36,732 bases of DNA from contig CAZMJM010000007.1 of the NCBI GenBank assembly GCA_964566875.1, forward strand, positions 1-36,732, written 5' to 3'. The DNA is from CAZEQH01 sp964566875 (GTDB taxonomy: Bacteria; Patescibacteriota; Minisyncoccia; Minisyncoccales; JANBVM01). Shown here piece after piece: positions 28,929-36,199 of the stretch. The translations under genes were made by a program, and so were the position numbers. The notes under the pieces were generated by a model. The model did no database searches and had not been told where the DNA came from. It saw nothing but the letters and a program-made list of their open reading frames with translations. Position 1 is the first letter of the stretch. Each line of letters begins with the position of its first letter.

Positions 28929-30782
28929 ATGACTTCCCGCGAACTCAGAAAAAAATTTCTGGATTTTTTCAGGGAAAAGGGGCATAGTGTTATCTCTCCG
29001 GCCTCTTTGATTCCGGAGAACGATCCAACGGTTTTATTCACCACAGCCGGGATGCATCCCCTGGTTCCTTTTTTATTGGGTGAGAAACATCCCGAGGGCA
29101 AGAGATTGGCCGATGTCCAGGTTTGTATCAGGACAAGCGATATTGAAGAGGTTGGCGATGAGACCCATCACACTTTTTTTGAAATGCTGGGTAACTGGTC
29201 CCTGGGTGATTATTTTAAGAAAGAAGCCATTGAAATGAGTTTTGAGTTTTTGACCTCAAAAAAATGGCTAAGAATAGATAAATCAAATTTGGCGGTTTCC
29301 ATCTTTGAGGGCGACAAAGATGCTCCAAAAGATGAGGAGTCAAAGGAAATTTGGACGGATTTGGGTATTCCGGAGGAGAGGATTGCACCCCTTCCCAAAA
29401 AGGACAACTGGTGGGGGCCGGCCGGTGAAACCGGGCCATGCGGCCCGAGCACTGAGATGTTTTACTGGACGGGAAAGGAAACGCCTCCCAAAGGTTTTAA
29501 TCCTGAAGATAAGAGATGGGTGGAAATCTGGAACGATGTTTTCATGGAATACTCTAGAAATAAAGATGGCAAATATAAGCTTCTTTCTCAGAAGAACGTG
29601 GATACGGGCATGGGGTTGGAAAGAGTGCTGTCCGCCCTCAATGGTTTGGGAGACGACTACCAGACCGACGTATTTTTACCACTTATCAGAAAAATCGGGG
29701 AATTGTCCGGCCAAAAATACGAAGACAATAAAAAGGAGTTCAGGATTATTGCAGACCACATTAAGGCGGCCGCCTTTATTATCGGAGACAAAAGGGGCAT
29801 TCAGCCTTCAAATTTAGATCAGGGATACGTAGTGAGGAGATTGATAAGGAGAGCCATTCGTTACGGTAAGATTTTAAATCTGCAAGAGAACTTCTTGATA
29901 CCATTGATTAAAGAGACCACTGAGATTTATAAAGACGCTTACCCCGAAGTTAAACGGAAGGAGACCGATATCATAACGATAGTCCGGAACGAGGAAGAGA
30001 AATTCGAGAAAACATTGGAGAAAGGACTAAAAGTTTTGAATACAGAATTATCAGCACGTGATTATGTGCCAGGTAAAAAGATAGAGAATATTCCAGACGT
30101 GACCCCAATAGATGGGATACCGGCTTTTACCCCTAAAGAAATTACAGGGCGTTGGCTGTTTGATCTTTATCAGACATTCGGTTTTCCCCTAGAGATGTCT
30201 TTTGAAGAATTGAAGAATAGAGGGAGAAAATTTTCTGATTCTGAAATAAAGAGAATAAAAGAAGAATTTCAAGTTGCCGTTAAAGAACACCAAGAGCTTT
30301 CACGGACAACATCCGCCGGAATGTTCAAGGGGGGATTGGCCGACAGCGGAGAACAGGCAATAAAATACCACACCGCCACCCATCTTCTGCTGGCTGCCCT
30401 GAGAAAGGTTCTGGGAAACCATGTCGTTCAGAAGGGCAGCAACATTACTTCCGAGAGATTAAGGCTTGACTTTTCCCATCCCGAAAAGATGACAAAAGAG
30501 GAAATTAAGAGGGTGGAAGACATTGTTAACCAGATAATAAAAGAGGATTTGGAAGTATCATGCGAGGAGATGAGTTTGGAAGAGGCCAAATTGAGGGGTG
30601 CTATGGGAGTTTTTGAAGACAGGTACGGGGAAAGAGTGAGGGTTTATAGTGTTGGAGAATTTTCAAAAGAAGTTTGCGGAGGCCCGCACGTAGAAAGAAC
30701 CGGGCAGCTGGGGCACTTTAAGATTAAGAAAGAAGAATCTTCTTCAGCCGGCGTGAGAAGGATTAAAGCCGTGCTGGAATGA
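28929..30782 (+). CDS. alaS: Alanyl-tRNA synthetase lacking the C-terminal C-Ala domain
   Basis: Charges tRNA-Ala. The class II core is at the N-terminus (FREKGHSVISPASLIPENDPTVLFT, HHTFFEMLGNWSLGDYFKKEA), then the tRNA-recognition region, then the editing domain with its zinc ligands HTATH (481-485) and Cys583/His587 in CGGPHV. It ends at residue 617 with SSAGVRRIKAVLE, exactly at the end of the editing domain. The linker and C-Ala domain of the usual 850-880 residue enzyme are absent. The frame is closed by TGA with a terminator close by, so this is not an obvious truncation by mutation. The gene looks more A/T-rich at third positions than its neighbours. Confidence 0.93.
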   Translation: MTSRELRKKFLDFFREKGHSVISPASLIPENDPTVLFTTAGMHPLVPFLLGEKHPEGKRLADVQVCIRTSDIEEVGDETHHTFFEMLGNWSLGDYFKKEAIEMSFEFLTSKKWLRIDKSNLAVSIFEGDKDAPKDEESKEIWTDLGIPEERIAPLPKKDNWWGPAGETGPCGPSTEMFYWTGKETPPKGFNPEDKRWVEIWNDVFMEYSRNKDGKYKLLSQKNVDTGMGLERVLSALNGLGDDYQTDVFLPLIRKIGELSGQKYEDNKKEFRIIADHIKAAAFIIGDKRGIQPSNLDQGYVVRRLIRRAIRYGKILNLQENFLIPLIKETTEIYKDAYPEVKRKETDIITIVRNEEEKFEKTLEKGLKVLNTELSARDYVPGKKIENIPDVTPIDGIPAFTPKEITGRWLFDLYQTFGFPLEMSFEELKNRGRKFSDSEIKRIKEEFQVAVKEHQELSRTTSAGMFKGGLADSGEQAIKYHTATHLLLAALRKVLGNHVVQKGSNITSERLRLDFSHPEKMTKEEIKRVEDIVNQIIKEDLEVSCEEMSLEEAKLRGAMGVFEDRYGERVRVYSVGEFSKEVCGGPHVERTGQLGHFKIKKEESSSAGVRRIKAVLE

Positions 30783-30818
30783 GGGGCGCGAAACGAATAA
30801 TCTTGGGGTTTGAGGGAA

Positions 30819-30844
30819 TGTCTTATTTAAAATAAGGCATTTTC
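30819..30844 (+). terminator. Rho-independent terminator after alaS
   Basis: A 9-bp stem (30819-30827 with 30831-30839, one G-U pair) with a 3-nt loop, followed by TTTTC. It immediately precedes, and slightly abuts, the promoter of the next gene. Confidence 0.65.
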
Positions 30845-30845
30845 T

Positions 30846-30854
30846 TGATATAAT
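30846..30854 (+). promoter_or_regulatory. Extended -10 promoter
   Basis: TGATATAAT (30846-30854), an extended -10 with TG one base before a perfect TATAAT; no good -35 is visible, as expected for this class. Transcription would start near 30861, 16 bases before the ATG at 30877. Confidence 0.6.
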
Positions 30855-30876
30855 GTGTCAGTAGGGCATTTATCTT

Positions 30877-32121
30877 ATGTCAGACAAAATAACAGACATC
30901 ATGCCTCCCGGAGGCTCAGAACACGTCTCCGAAAGAAAAGTACCCGAGACGGTTGAGAGACCCGTCAGGCAGGAGGTAGCGCCGAGACGACGGGGTGGAA
31001 GCTGGAAATGGCTTCTCTTATTCTTTATGGCCCTGCCTCTTATTTTTGCTTTGTCCCGTTTAGGTAAGGCCGAGATAAAGATATGGCCCAAAACAAATAC
31101 CGTTTTCTTTGACACCGCCCTGACGGTTGATGCGGAGGCCTCGGTGGTGGACGCCTCCGAGCAGATTATACCGGGACAGGTTTTTGAATCTACGGCCGAT
31201 TTTTCCCAGGTCTTTGCCGCTTCAGGCAAGACCATGAGGCGGGCAACCGGAATAATCAGGCTTTACAACGCCTACAGCACAGAGCCTGAAGAATGGCTGG
31301 AAGGCACGAGGTTTATATCAGACGAGGGAAAGATTTTCAAATCAGACGGAGAAATAACGGTGCCGGGGGCAGAAGAAAAAAACGGGAAGCTAATCCCCAA
31401 ATACGTTGATGTTCCCGTAACGGCCGCCGAAGCCGGAGAAGATTACAATATCGGGCCTTCTAATTTTTCCATCTTTGTATTCCGCGGCACCCCCAGATAT
31501 ACCAAGTTTTATGGAGAATCATTGGAATCCATGAAGGGGGGAGGGGAAGGCCCTCAGGTCAGCGAAGATGACCTGGTGAAGGCGGAGGAAGATGCCAAGG
31601 ACAAGGCCGAGGCCAAGGCAATCAACGTTCTCAAAGAAAAAGTTTCCGACAGCTTCATCCTCCTGCCCGATGTGATTGAAACGGAAATTACGGCGACATC
31701 TTCTTCAATTTCCGCCGGGGACGAGGTAGAGAACTTCACTTTCGAGGCCAAGGCCAAGGCGGTTACCATCGCTTTCTCCCGAAGCCAGACGGAGGACTTC
31801 ATCAGCGATTTCGTTCTCTCGCAGGTGCCGGGAGAAAAACTGTTTTACCGGGAAAGCCTCAACGCTGATTACATCCCCCAGGTGGTGGATTTTAATGCCG
31901 GAACCATTCAGTTGACCGTCAGTTTTTCCGGGAAGGTTTATCCCAGGGTAGACATTTCGTCCATCAAAAAGGGACTGGTTGGGAAATCGGTCAGTGAAAC
32001 CAAAACGTTCCTGGAGGGGCAGGCCGATTTCACCGCTTCAGAAGTACGTTTTTGGCCGTTCTGGGTGAGGAAGGTTCCCTCCGATTTGGGAAAAATCAAC
32101 ATAGAATATCCCATTATCTGA
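30877..32121 (+). CDS. Hypothetical membrane-anchored extracytoplasmic protein
   Basis: A 414-residue protein. Residues 1-43 are cytoplasmic, Pro/Arg-rich (ending PRRRGGSWKW). Residues 44-61 are a single membrane segment, and the rest is predicted outside. The exterior part is beta-rich with TGIIRLYNAY...EGTRFISDEGKIFKSD and VTAAEAGEDYNIGP, a pattern I associate loosely with baseplate-J-like domains, then a Lys/Glu/Ala-rich helix (about 228-255) and further beta-rich repeats. No catalytic motif is seen. It has its own promoter and no obvious partner, and the nearby infA promoter starts a new unit. A surface or envelope role is inferred. Confidence 0.7.
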   Translation: MSDKITDIMPPGGSEHVSERKVPETVERPVRQEVAPRRRGGSWKWLLLFFMALPLIFALSRLGKAEIKIWPKTNTVFFDTALTVDAEASVVDASEQIIPGQVFESTADFSQVFAASGKTMRRATGIIRLYNAYSTEPEEWLEGTRFISDEGKIFKSDGEITVPGAEEKNGKLIPKYVDVPVTAAEAGEDYNIGPSNFSIFVFRGTPRYTKFYGESLESMKGGGEGPQVSEDDLVKAEEDAKDKAEAKAINVLKEKVSDSFILLPDVIETEITATSSSISAGDEVENFTFEAKAKAVTIAFSRSQTEDFISDFVLSQVPGEKLFYRESLNADYIPQVVDFNAGTIQLTVSFSGKVYPRVDISSIKKGLVGKSVSETKTFLEGQADFTASEVRFWPFWVRKVPSDLGKINIEYPII

Positions 32122-32146
32122 AAGGTGAAAAGCGGAGGGTTGGGGA

Positions 32147-32175
32147 TTGACTAAAATTAATATTTTTGTTAAATT
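32147..32175 (+). promoter_or_regulatory. Promoter of the infA/alpha cluster
   Basis: TTGACT (32147-32152), a 17-bp spacer, then TAAATT (32170-32175). Transcription would start at about 32182, giving a leader of roughly 110 bases before infA. Confidence 0.6.
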
Positions 32176-32291
32176 AAAGTAGCTTGCAACCATTTAAACG
32201 TTTAGAACTCTAAGGTTTGCCGAGGAGTTCATTTAATTATTATTCAATTTCAACGGATTTTAAGGAAAACTAAGAACCATAAGGAAAATTA

Positions 32292-32510
32292 GTGAAACAA
32301 AACAAGATTAGAAAATCAGGAACAATCTTAGAGGCTTTGCCCGGAGGAACCTTTAAAGTAAAGCTTGACGACGGTAAAGAAGCCCTGTGTCATTTAGCGG
32401 GCAAGATGAGAATTTATAGAATCAGGGTGTTACCGGGAGACAGGGTAACGGTAGAGATGAGTTCCTATGATGATACGAGGGGGAGAATAGTTTATCGGGA
32501 GAGAAGCTGA
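32292..32510 (+). CDS. infA: Translation initiation factor IF-1
   Basis: A 72-residue single S1/OB-fold domain. SGTILEALPGGTFKVKLDDG, HLAGKMRIYRIRVLPGDRVTVEMS and the ending YDDTRGRIVYRERS are typical. It begins with GTG, supported by AAGGA 6 bases upstream. First gene of the alpha cluster, with its own promoter. Confidence 0.95.
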   Translation: MKQNKIRKSGTILEALPGGTFKVKLDDGKEALCHLAGKMRIYRIRVLPGDRVTVEMSSYDDTRGRIVYRERS

Positions 32511-32572
32511 GCGGCCGGACAAACTGAGGAGCCGCCAAATCTGTTTTTAGTAAAAACATTATTTATTTTATT

Positions 32573-32689
32573 ATGAAGGTTAAATCATCAGTTAAAAAAA
32601 TTTGTAAGGGATGCCAGGTAGTACGAAGGAAGGGGAGGGTTTACGTCATCTGTAAAAAGAATCCCAAGCACAAGCAACGCCAAGGCTGA
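32573..32689 (+). CDS. rpmJ: 50S ribosomal protein L36
   Basis: A 38-residue zinc protein: MKVKSSVKKICKGCQVVRRK at the start, then GRVYVICKKNPKHKQRQG. Zinc ligands C11, C14, C27 and His33 match the family exactly. The stop is TGA. It lies between infA and rpsM in the canonical position. A TGTTTTT/AAAAACA hairpin (32542-32558) precedes it. Confidence 0.95.
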   Translation: MKVKSSVKKICKGCQVVRRKGRVYVICKKNPKHKQRQG

Positions 32690-32706
32690 CCTTTCCCGAC
32701 GGGAAA

Positions 32707-32830
32707 AGAAATCCTAAATCCCAAGCACCAAATCCCGAATAAATACCAATTATTGAAATCCAAATAGTTAAAACATTGTAAAATTTGGATTTTGATATTA
32801 TTTAGGACTTAGATATTAGAATTTAGAACT
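32707..32830. repeat. Long imperfect inverted repeat (hairpin element) before rpsM
   Basis: Arms of about 50-55 bp (about 32709-32765 and 32780-32830) are complementary with mismatches: the inner GAAATCCAAAT pairs with ATTTGGATTTTG, and the outer CCTAAAT..AAGCACCAAAT pairs with the region around TTTAGGACTTAGATATTAGAATTTAG. The loop is about 15 bases. It is non-coding and related to the element at 19960-20097. It has the look of a dispersed, non-autonomous hairpin element. Confidence 0.7.
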
Positions 32831-32840
32831 TTTGTTTATT

Positions 32841-33230
32841 ATGCCGAGAATAGCAGGAGTAAGCATACCTGAAAGCAAACATATAAAGATTTCCCTGACC
32901 TATATCTACGGAATAGGGCGTTCTTTGAGTGAAGAGATTCTGGATAAAGCAAAGATAAAACCCTCTACGAAAGCCAAAGACTTGTCCCCCGAGGAGATTA
33001 ACCGGCTGCGGGAAATTATAGAAAAGAATTATATTGTGGAAGGAGAGTCCAAACGTAAAAAGATGATGGCCATTAAGAGGTTGAGGGACATCGGCTCCTG
33101 GAGGGGTATGAGACACAGCAAGGGACTGCCGGTAAGGGGCCAGAGGACTAAAACCAACAGCCGGACTATAAGAGGAAATGTAAGGAAGACCGTGGGCTCC
33201 GGGAGGAAAGCACCCCCCGCCCCTAAATAG
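32841..33230 (+). CDS. rpsM: 30S ribosomal protein S13
   Basis: A 129-residue S13. MPRIAGVSIPESKHIKISLT, YIYGIGRSLSEEIL and the C-terminal GMRHSKGLPVRGQRTKTNSRTIRG are diagnostic. The ATG at 32841 gives the expected MPRIAGV start; a TTG 9 bases upstream is rejected. The C-terminus is slightly extended (KAPPAPK). A sequencing gap begins 10 bases after the stop. Confidence 0.96.
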   Translation: MPRIAGVSIPESKHIKISLTYIYGIGRSLSEEILDKAKIKPSTKAKDLSPEEINRLREIIEKNYIVEGESKRKKMMAIKRLRDIGSWRGMRHSKGLPVRGQRTKTNSRTIRGNVRKTVGSGRKAPPAPK

Positions 33231-33239
33231 TTATAAGTT

Positions 33240-33339
33240 NNNNNNNNNNNNNNNNNNNNNNNNNNNNNNNNNNNNNNNNNNNNNNNNNNNNNNNNNNNNN
33301 NNNNNNNNNNNNNNNNNNNNNNNNNNNNNNNNNNNNNNN
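33240..33339. other. Assembly gap of 100 Ns with identical flanks
   Basis: Exactly 100 undetermined bases. The 12 bases before the gap (33228-33239) and the 12 after it (33340-33351) are identical: TAGTTATAAGTT. The gap may be a placeholder joining overlapping contig ends. Confidence 0.95.
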
Positions 33340-33555
33340 TAGTTATAAGTTTAAAGTTAGTAATTTTAATTTCAAATACCCTTTCCCCTAGTGGAGGGGG
33401 GTCGGGGGAACCTTTCGGTGCCCCCGTGAAGGAAAACAGTATTTCGCCTAAAGGCGAAAACGTTAGAAATCCTTCGACACGGCTCAGGGCAAAGTGCCGT
33501 GGGTTTCTAAAGAGCGAAGCCTTTGAGGCTGAGCGACTGACTTAATACAAGCACT
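33340..33555. repeat. Gene-free spacer before rpsK with stacked hairpins and a repeat copy
   Basis: The stretch holds a G-rich hairpin (33404-33425, GGGGG with CCCCC), a TTTCGCC/GGCGAAA hairpin (33442-33459), and a two-tier hairpin in which TTAGAAA (33463-33469) pairs with TTTCTAA (33504-33510) outside CACGGC/GCCGTG (33478-33501). The last contains a CCTTCGACACGGCTCAGGGC copy of the repeat found at the start of the window. No open reading frame is credible here. The structures may simply be repeats or may form a leader for rpsK. Confidence 0.6.
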
Positions 33556-34008
33556 ATGGGTAAGAAACGTGTCATTACTAAAACTAAAGAAGAGCTTTTA
33601 AAGGAAAGGGAAAAGGTGGAGGCTGCCGTCAAGAAGGACGTACAGCTGAAGTCTCCTCAACAGAGTAGAGAGGGGAGGCTTTACATTTTTTCCTCTTACA
33701 ATAATACGGTTTTAACGTTAACCAATGAGAAAGGGGATGTTTTATATTGGACTTCAGCCGGAAGGATAGGCTTTAAGGGTACTAAAAAGGGAACTCCTTT
33801 CGCCGCTTCCAAGGTTGCCGAAGCCATGATTCAGGCCATAAGTAAATTGAAGATTCAAAGAGTCAGGGTTTTCGTGAAGGGCATAGGATCCGGTAGAGAC
33901 TCTGCCTTAAGAAATCTGGCCGCCAGGGGACTGGAGATCATTTCCATTAAGGACGTAACTCCCGTGCCTCACAACGGCTGCCGGCCTAGAAAGCCGCGAA
34001 GGGTATAA
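33556..34008 (+). CDS. rpsK: 30S ribosomal protein S11
   Basis: A 150-residue S11. The core is IFSSYNNTVLTLTNEKGDVLYW, GFKGTKKGTPFAASKVAE, VRVFVKGIGSGRDSALR and the ending ISIKDVTPVPHNGCRPRKPRRV. The N-terminus is about 20 residues longer than in E. coli and Lys/Glu-rich. It follows a repeat-rich spacer and precedes rpsD by 4 bases. Confidence 0.96.
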   Translation: MGKKRVITKTKEELLKEREKVEAAVKKDVQLKSPQQSREGRLYIFSSYNNTVLTLTNEKGDVLYWTSAGRIGFKGTKKGTPFAASKVAEAMIQAISKLKIQRVRVFVKGIGSGRDSALRNLAARGLEIISIKDVTPVPHNGCRPRKPRRV

Positions 34009-34012
34009 TTTT

Positions 34013-34642
34013 ATGAAGGACGCAAGATGTAAAATTTGTAGAAGGGCGGGTGAGAAACTTTTTCTAAAAGGTGAAAGATGTTATTCTCCCAAGTGTGCCG
34101 TGATTAAAAAGCCCTACCCTCCCGGACCGAAGGGAAAAAGGCACAAAGGCCGTCCCTCGGAATACGCCAGGGAACTGAGAGAAAAGCAGAAGCTCAAGAA
34201 CTGGTATAATCTCCAGGAAACCCAGTTCAGGAATTATGTTAAGGAGGCTCTGTCAAAGAGGGGCAGGGGTGAAGATAGCGGAACCTCCTTGATAAGGAAG
34301 CTGGAATTCAGGTTGGACAATGTGGTATTCAAATTGGGGTTCGCTTCTTCCAGGACCAAAGCCAGACAGCTTGTCTCCCACGGCTATTTCCGCGTTAACG
34401 GCCGGGCCTGTAATATTCCCTCCCGTGTTCTCAAGAAGGGAGATGTTGTTTCGGTGAAGCCGGAAAAAATCAACAAGAAAGTTATAAAAGAGGTAAAAGA
34501 ATTGATTAAAAATTACAAAACCCAGAGTTGGCTCGAACTTGACAAGGGCAAGCTCGAAGGGAAGATAACTGAGGAACCTTCCATGGAGGAGGTTTCACCG
34601 TCTATCGATATGTCGGCTATCTTTGAGTTTTATTCAAGATAA
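34013..34642 (+). CDS. rpsD: 30S ribosomal protein S4, zinc-binding form
   Basis: A 209-residue 16S assembly protein. The N-terminal zinc knuckle has C6, C9, C23 and C28 (CKICRRAG, CYSPKC), followed by KKPYPPGPKGKRHKGRPSEYARELREKQKLK. The S4 RNA-binding domain has RLDNVVFKLGFASSRTKARQLVSHGYFRVNG. Length is normal. In E. coli S4 represses the alpha operon; whether it binds a leader here is unknown. Confidence 0.97.
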   Translation: MKDARCKICRRAGEKLFLKGERCYSPKCAVIKKPYPPGPKGKRHKGRPSEYARELREKQKLKNWYNLQETQFRNYVKEALSKRGRGEDSGTSLIRKLEFRLDNVVFKLGFASSRTKARQLVSHGYFRVNGRACNIPSRVLKKGDVVSVKPEKINKKVIKEVKELIKNYKTQSWLELDKGKLEGKITEEPSMEEVSPSIDMSAIFEFYSR

Positions 34643-34664
34643 TATTAATAAATTAACATCTATT

Positions 34665-35468
34665 ATGATTCCTCTACCCCACAAACCAACGATAACAAAA
34701 AAAGAAAAAAACTCCGCTCTCTTTGAAATAGAGGCGCTTTATCCTGGTTATGGCACCACGATCGGCAATTCATTGAGGAGGGTTTTGCTATCTTCCTTGG
34801 AGGGAGCTGCCGTTACCCAGGTGAAGATTAAAGGGGCACCCCATGAATTTTCGACCATTTCGGGTATTAAAGAAGACGTGATTAATATTCTTTTGAATCT
34901 CAAGCAGCTTAGGTTCAAGAGTTTTTCTGAGGAACCCCAAAGGGCCGTCCTGAAGGTTAAAGGGGAAAAGGCGGTTAAGGCCTCCGATTTTGAATTCCCC
35001 GCTCAGCTTGAAATCATAAACAAAGACGCTCCCGTGGCCACCTTGACCGACAAAAAATCAGAACTGGAAATGGAGATTCAGATAGAGAAGGGGGTGGGAT
35101 ACGTGGCCCAGGAGGCGATGCAGCAAAATAAGGTAGCAGTAGGCGTTATCATTTTAGATGCTATTTTCACTCCGGTCAGGAAGGTGTCTTTCAAGGTTGA
35201 TAATATGAGGGTAGGGAAGAGAACGGATTTCGACAAACTTTCCCTGGAGGTGGAAACGGACGGTTCAATCACTCCGGAACAGGCCTTTGATAGAGCTTCC
35301 AGCATCCTGTGCCAACACTTTACTATGCTCTGTCAGGCTTTCCCCGAGAAAGAGCAGCCAAAGGAACCTGCTAAGAAGGAAAAGAAGGCCAAATCAACCG
35401 CCAAGAAGACGAAGAAGAAAAATCAGCCAGCTGGCGGATCATCGGCCAAGGGTAAAAAGAAAAGCTGA
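34665..35468 (+). CDS. rpoA: RNA polymerase alpha subunit lacking the C-terminal domain
   Basis: The 267-residue assembly platform of RNA polymerase. The dimerisation domain is clear: LYPGYGTTIGNSLRRVLLSSLEGAAVT, EFSTISGIKEDVINILLNLK, PVRKVSFKVDNMRVG and GSITPEQAFDRASSIL. At about residue 226 the N-terminal domain ends. A 41-residue Lys/Ala/Pro tail follows (PEKEQPKEPAKKEKK and onward), with no trace of the helix-hairpin-helix alpha-CTD that binds UP elements and activators. The ATG at 34665 is chosen over a TTG at 34623 that overlaps rpsD. Residues QPAGG are encoded by a palindromic repeat. Confidence 0.93.
   Translation: MIPLPHKPTITKKEKNSALFEIEALYPGYGTTIGNSLRRVLLSSLEGAAVTQVKIKGAPHEFSTISGIKEDVINILLNLKQLRFKSFSEEPQRAVLKVKGEKAVKASDFEFPAQLEIINKDAPVATLTDKKSELEMEIQIEKGVGYVAQEAMQQNKVAVGVIILDAIFTPVRKVSFKVDNMRVGKRTDFDKLSLEVETDGSITPEQAFDRASSILCQHFTMLCQAFPEKEQPKEPAKKEKKAKSTAKKTKKKNQPAGGSSAKGKKKS
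35424..35438 (+). repeat. In-frame palindrome in the rpoA tail
   Basis: CAGCCAGCTGGCGGA, sharing the GCCAGCTGGCGG core with the rpsQ copy, encodes Gln-Pro-Ala-Gly-Gly. Confidence 0.7.
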
Positions 35469-35474
35469 AATTTT

Positions 35475-35825
35475 ATGAAAAAAAGAAGAAGAGGCAGAAA
35501 ATTAAGCAGGACCAAAGATCAGAGAAAAGCGCTGCTGAAGTCTCTTGCCAGAGAGCTGGTTTTGAAGGAGCGCATCAAGACCACTGAAGCCAAAGCCAAG
35601 GAATTGTCAGGTTTTCTGGAAAAGAAAATAACCAAGGCTAAAGTAGACAACCTTGTCTCCCGGAGAGCTCTCTTGAAATATTTTTCTCCCAGCCTGGTTA
35701 AGCGTCTGGTGGAGGAAATAGCCCCCAGATATAAAGACAGGCAGGGAGGGTATACCCGAATAATAAAAATGGGTCCCAGGGAGAGTGATGGAGCCAGGAT
35801 AGCCATTATTGAACTGGTCAAATAA
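35475..35825 (+). CDS. rplQ: 50S ribosomal protein L17
   Basis: A 116-residue L17. LSRTKDQRKALLKSLARELVLKERIKTTEAKAKEL and the ending GGYTRIIKMGPRESDGARIAIIELV are typical. The usual MRHRKxGRKLGR start is MKKRRRGRKLSR here. It follows rpoA after 6 bases in the standard order. Confidence 0.96.
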   Translation: MKKRRRGRKLSRTKDQRKALLKSLARELVLKERIKTTEAKAKELSGFLEKKITKAKVDNLVSRRALLKYFSPSLVKRLVEEIAPRYKDRQGGYTRIIKMGPRESDGARIAIIELVK

Positions 35826-35831
35826 AAAACC

Positions 35832-36188
35832 ATGAAAAGGGAAACTAAAATCATAGACGCCAAAGACAGGACCCTCGGAAGGCTAGCCAGCGAGATAGCC
35901 GTTATTTTAAGAGGAAAGCATAAGCCCGATTTCCTCCCATATAAGGATACCGGAGACGTGGTGATGGTTAAGAATATACGAGACTTAATTATTACCGGGA
36001 GAAAGATGCAGCAGAAGAAGTATTATCATCATACAGGTTTCCCCGGTGGGATAAAAGAAGTCTCGCTAAAAAAGCTTTTTAAGGAAAATCCGGCCGAGGT
36101 TCTTAGAAAGGCGGTCTACGGTATGTTGCCGAAGAACAGATTAAGGGAAGAGCAGATAAAGAGATTAAAATTCCAAAATCAACGATAA
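35832..36188 (+). CDS. rplM: 50S ribosomal protein L13, short form
   Basis: A 118-residue L13, against 142 in E. coli. IIDAKDRTLGRLASEIAVILRGKHK, DTGDVVMVKNIRDLIITG, KYYHHTGFPGGIKE and VYGMLPKNRLREEQIKRLK are typical. The N-terminal lead-in is about 10 residues shorter and the C-terminal tail after RLK is missing. rplM and rpsI commonly pair; here they directly extend the alpha cluster. Confidence 0.95.
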   Translation: MKRETKIIDAKDRTLGRLASEIAVILRGKHKPDFLPYKDTGDVVMVKNIRDLIITGRKMQQKKYYHHTGFPGGIKEVSLKKLFKENPAEVLRKAVYGMLPKNRLREEQIKRLKFQNQR

Positions 36189-36199
36189 TTTCGTAATCT

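Noticed and set aside
33240..33339. A missing gene in the N run
   Set aside because: The alpha-cluster order rpsM-rpsK is complete on either side, and the identical flanks suggest that little or nothing is missing.
289..36188. The numerous long frames antisense to or overlapping ribosomal genes
   Set aside because: They follow from low stop-codon density opposite Lys/Glu-rich genes, have no motifs or ribosome binding sites, and conflict with certain genes.
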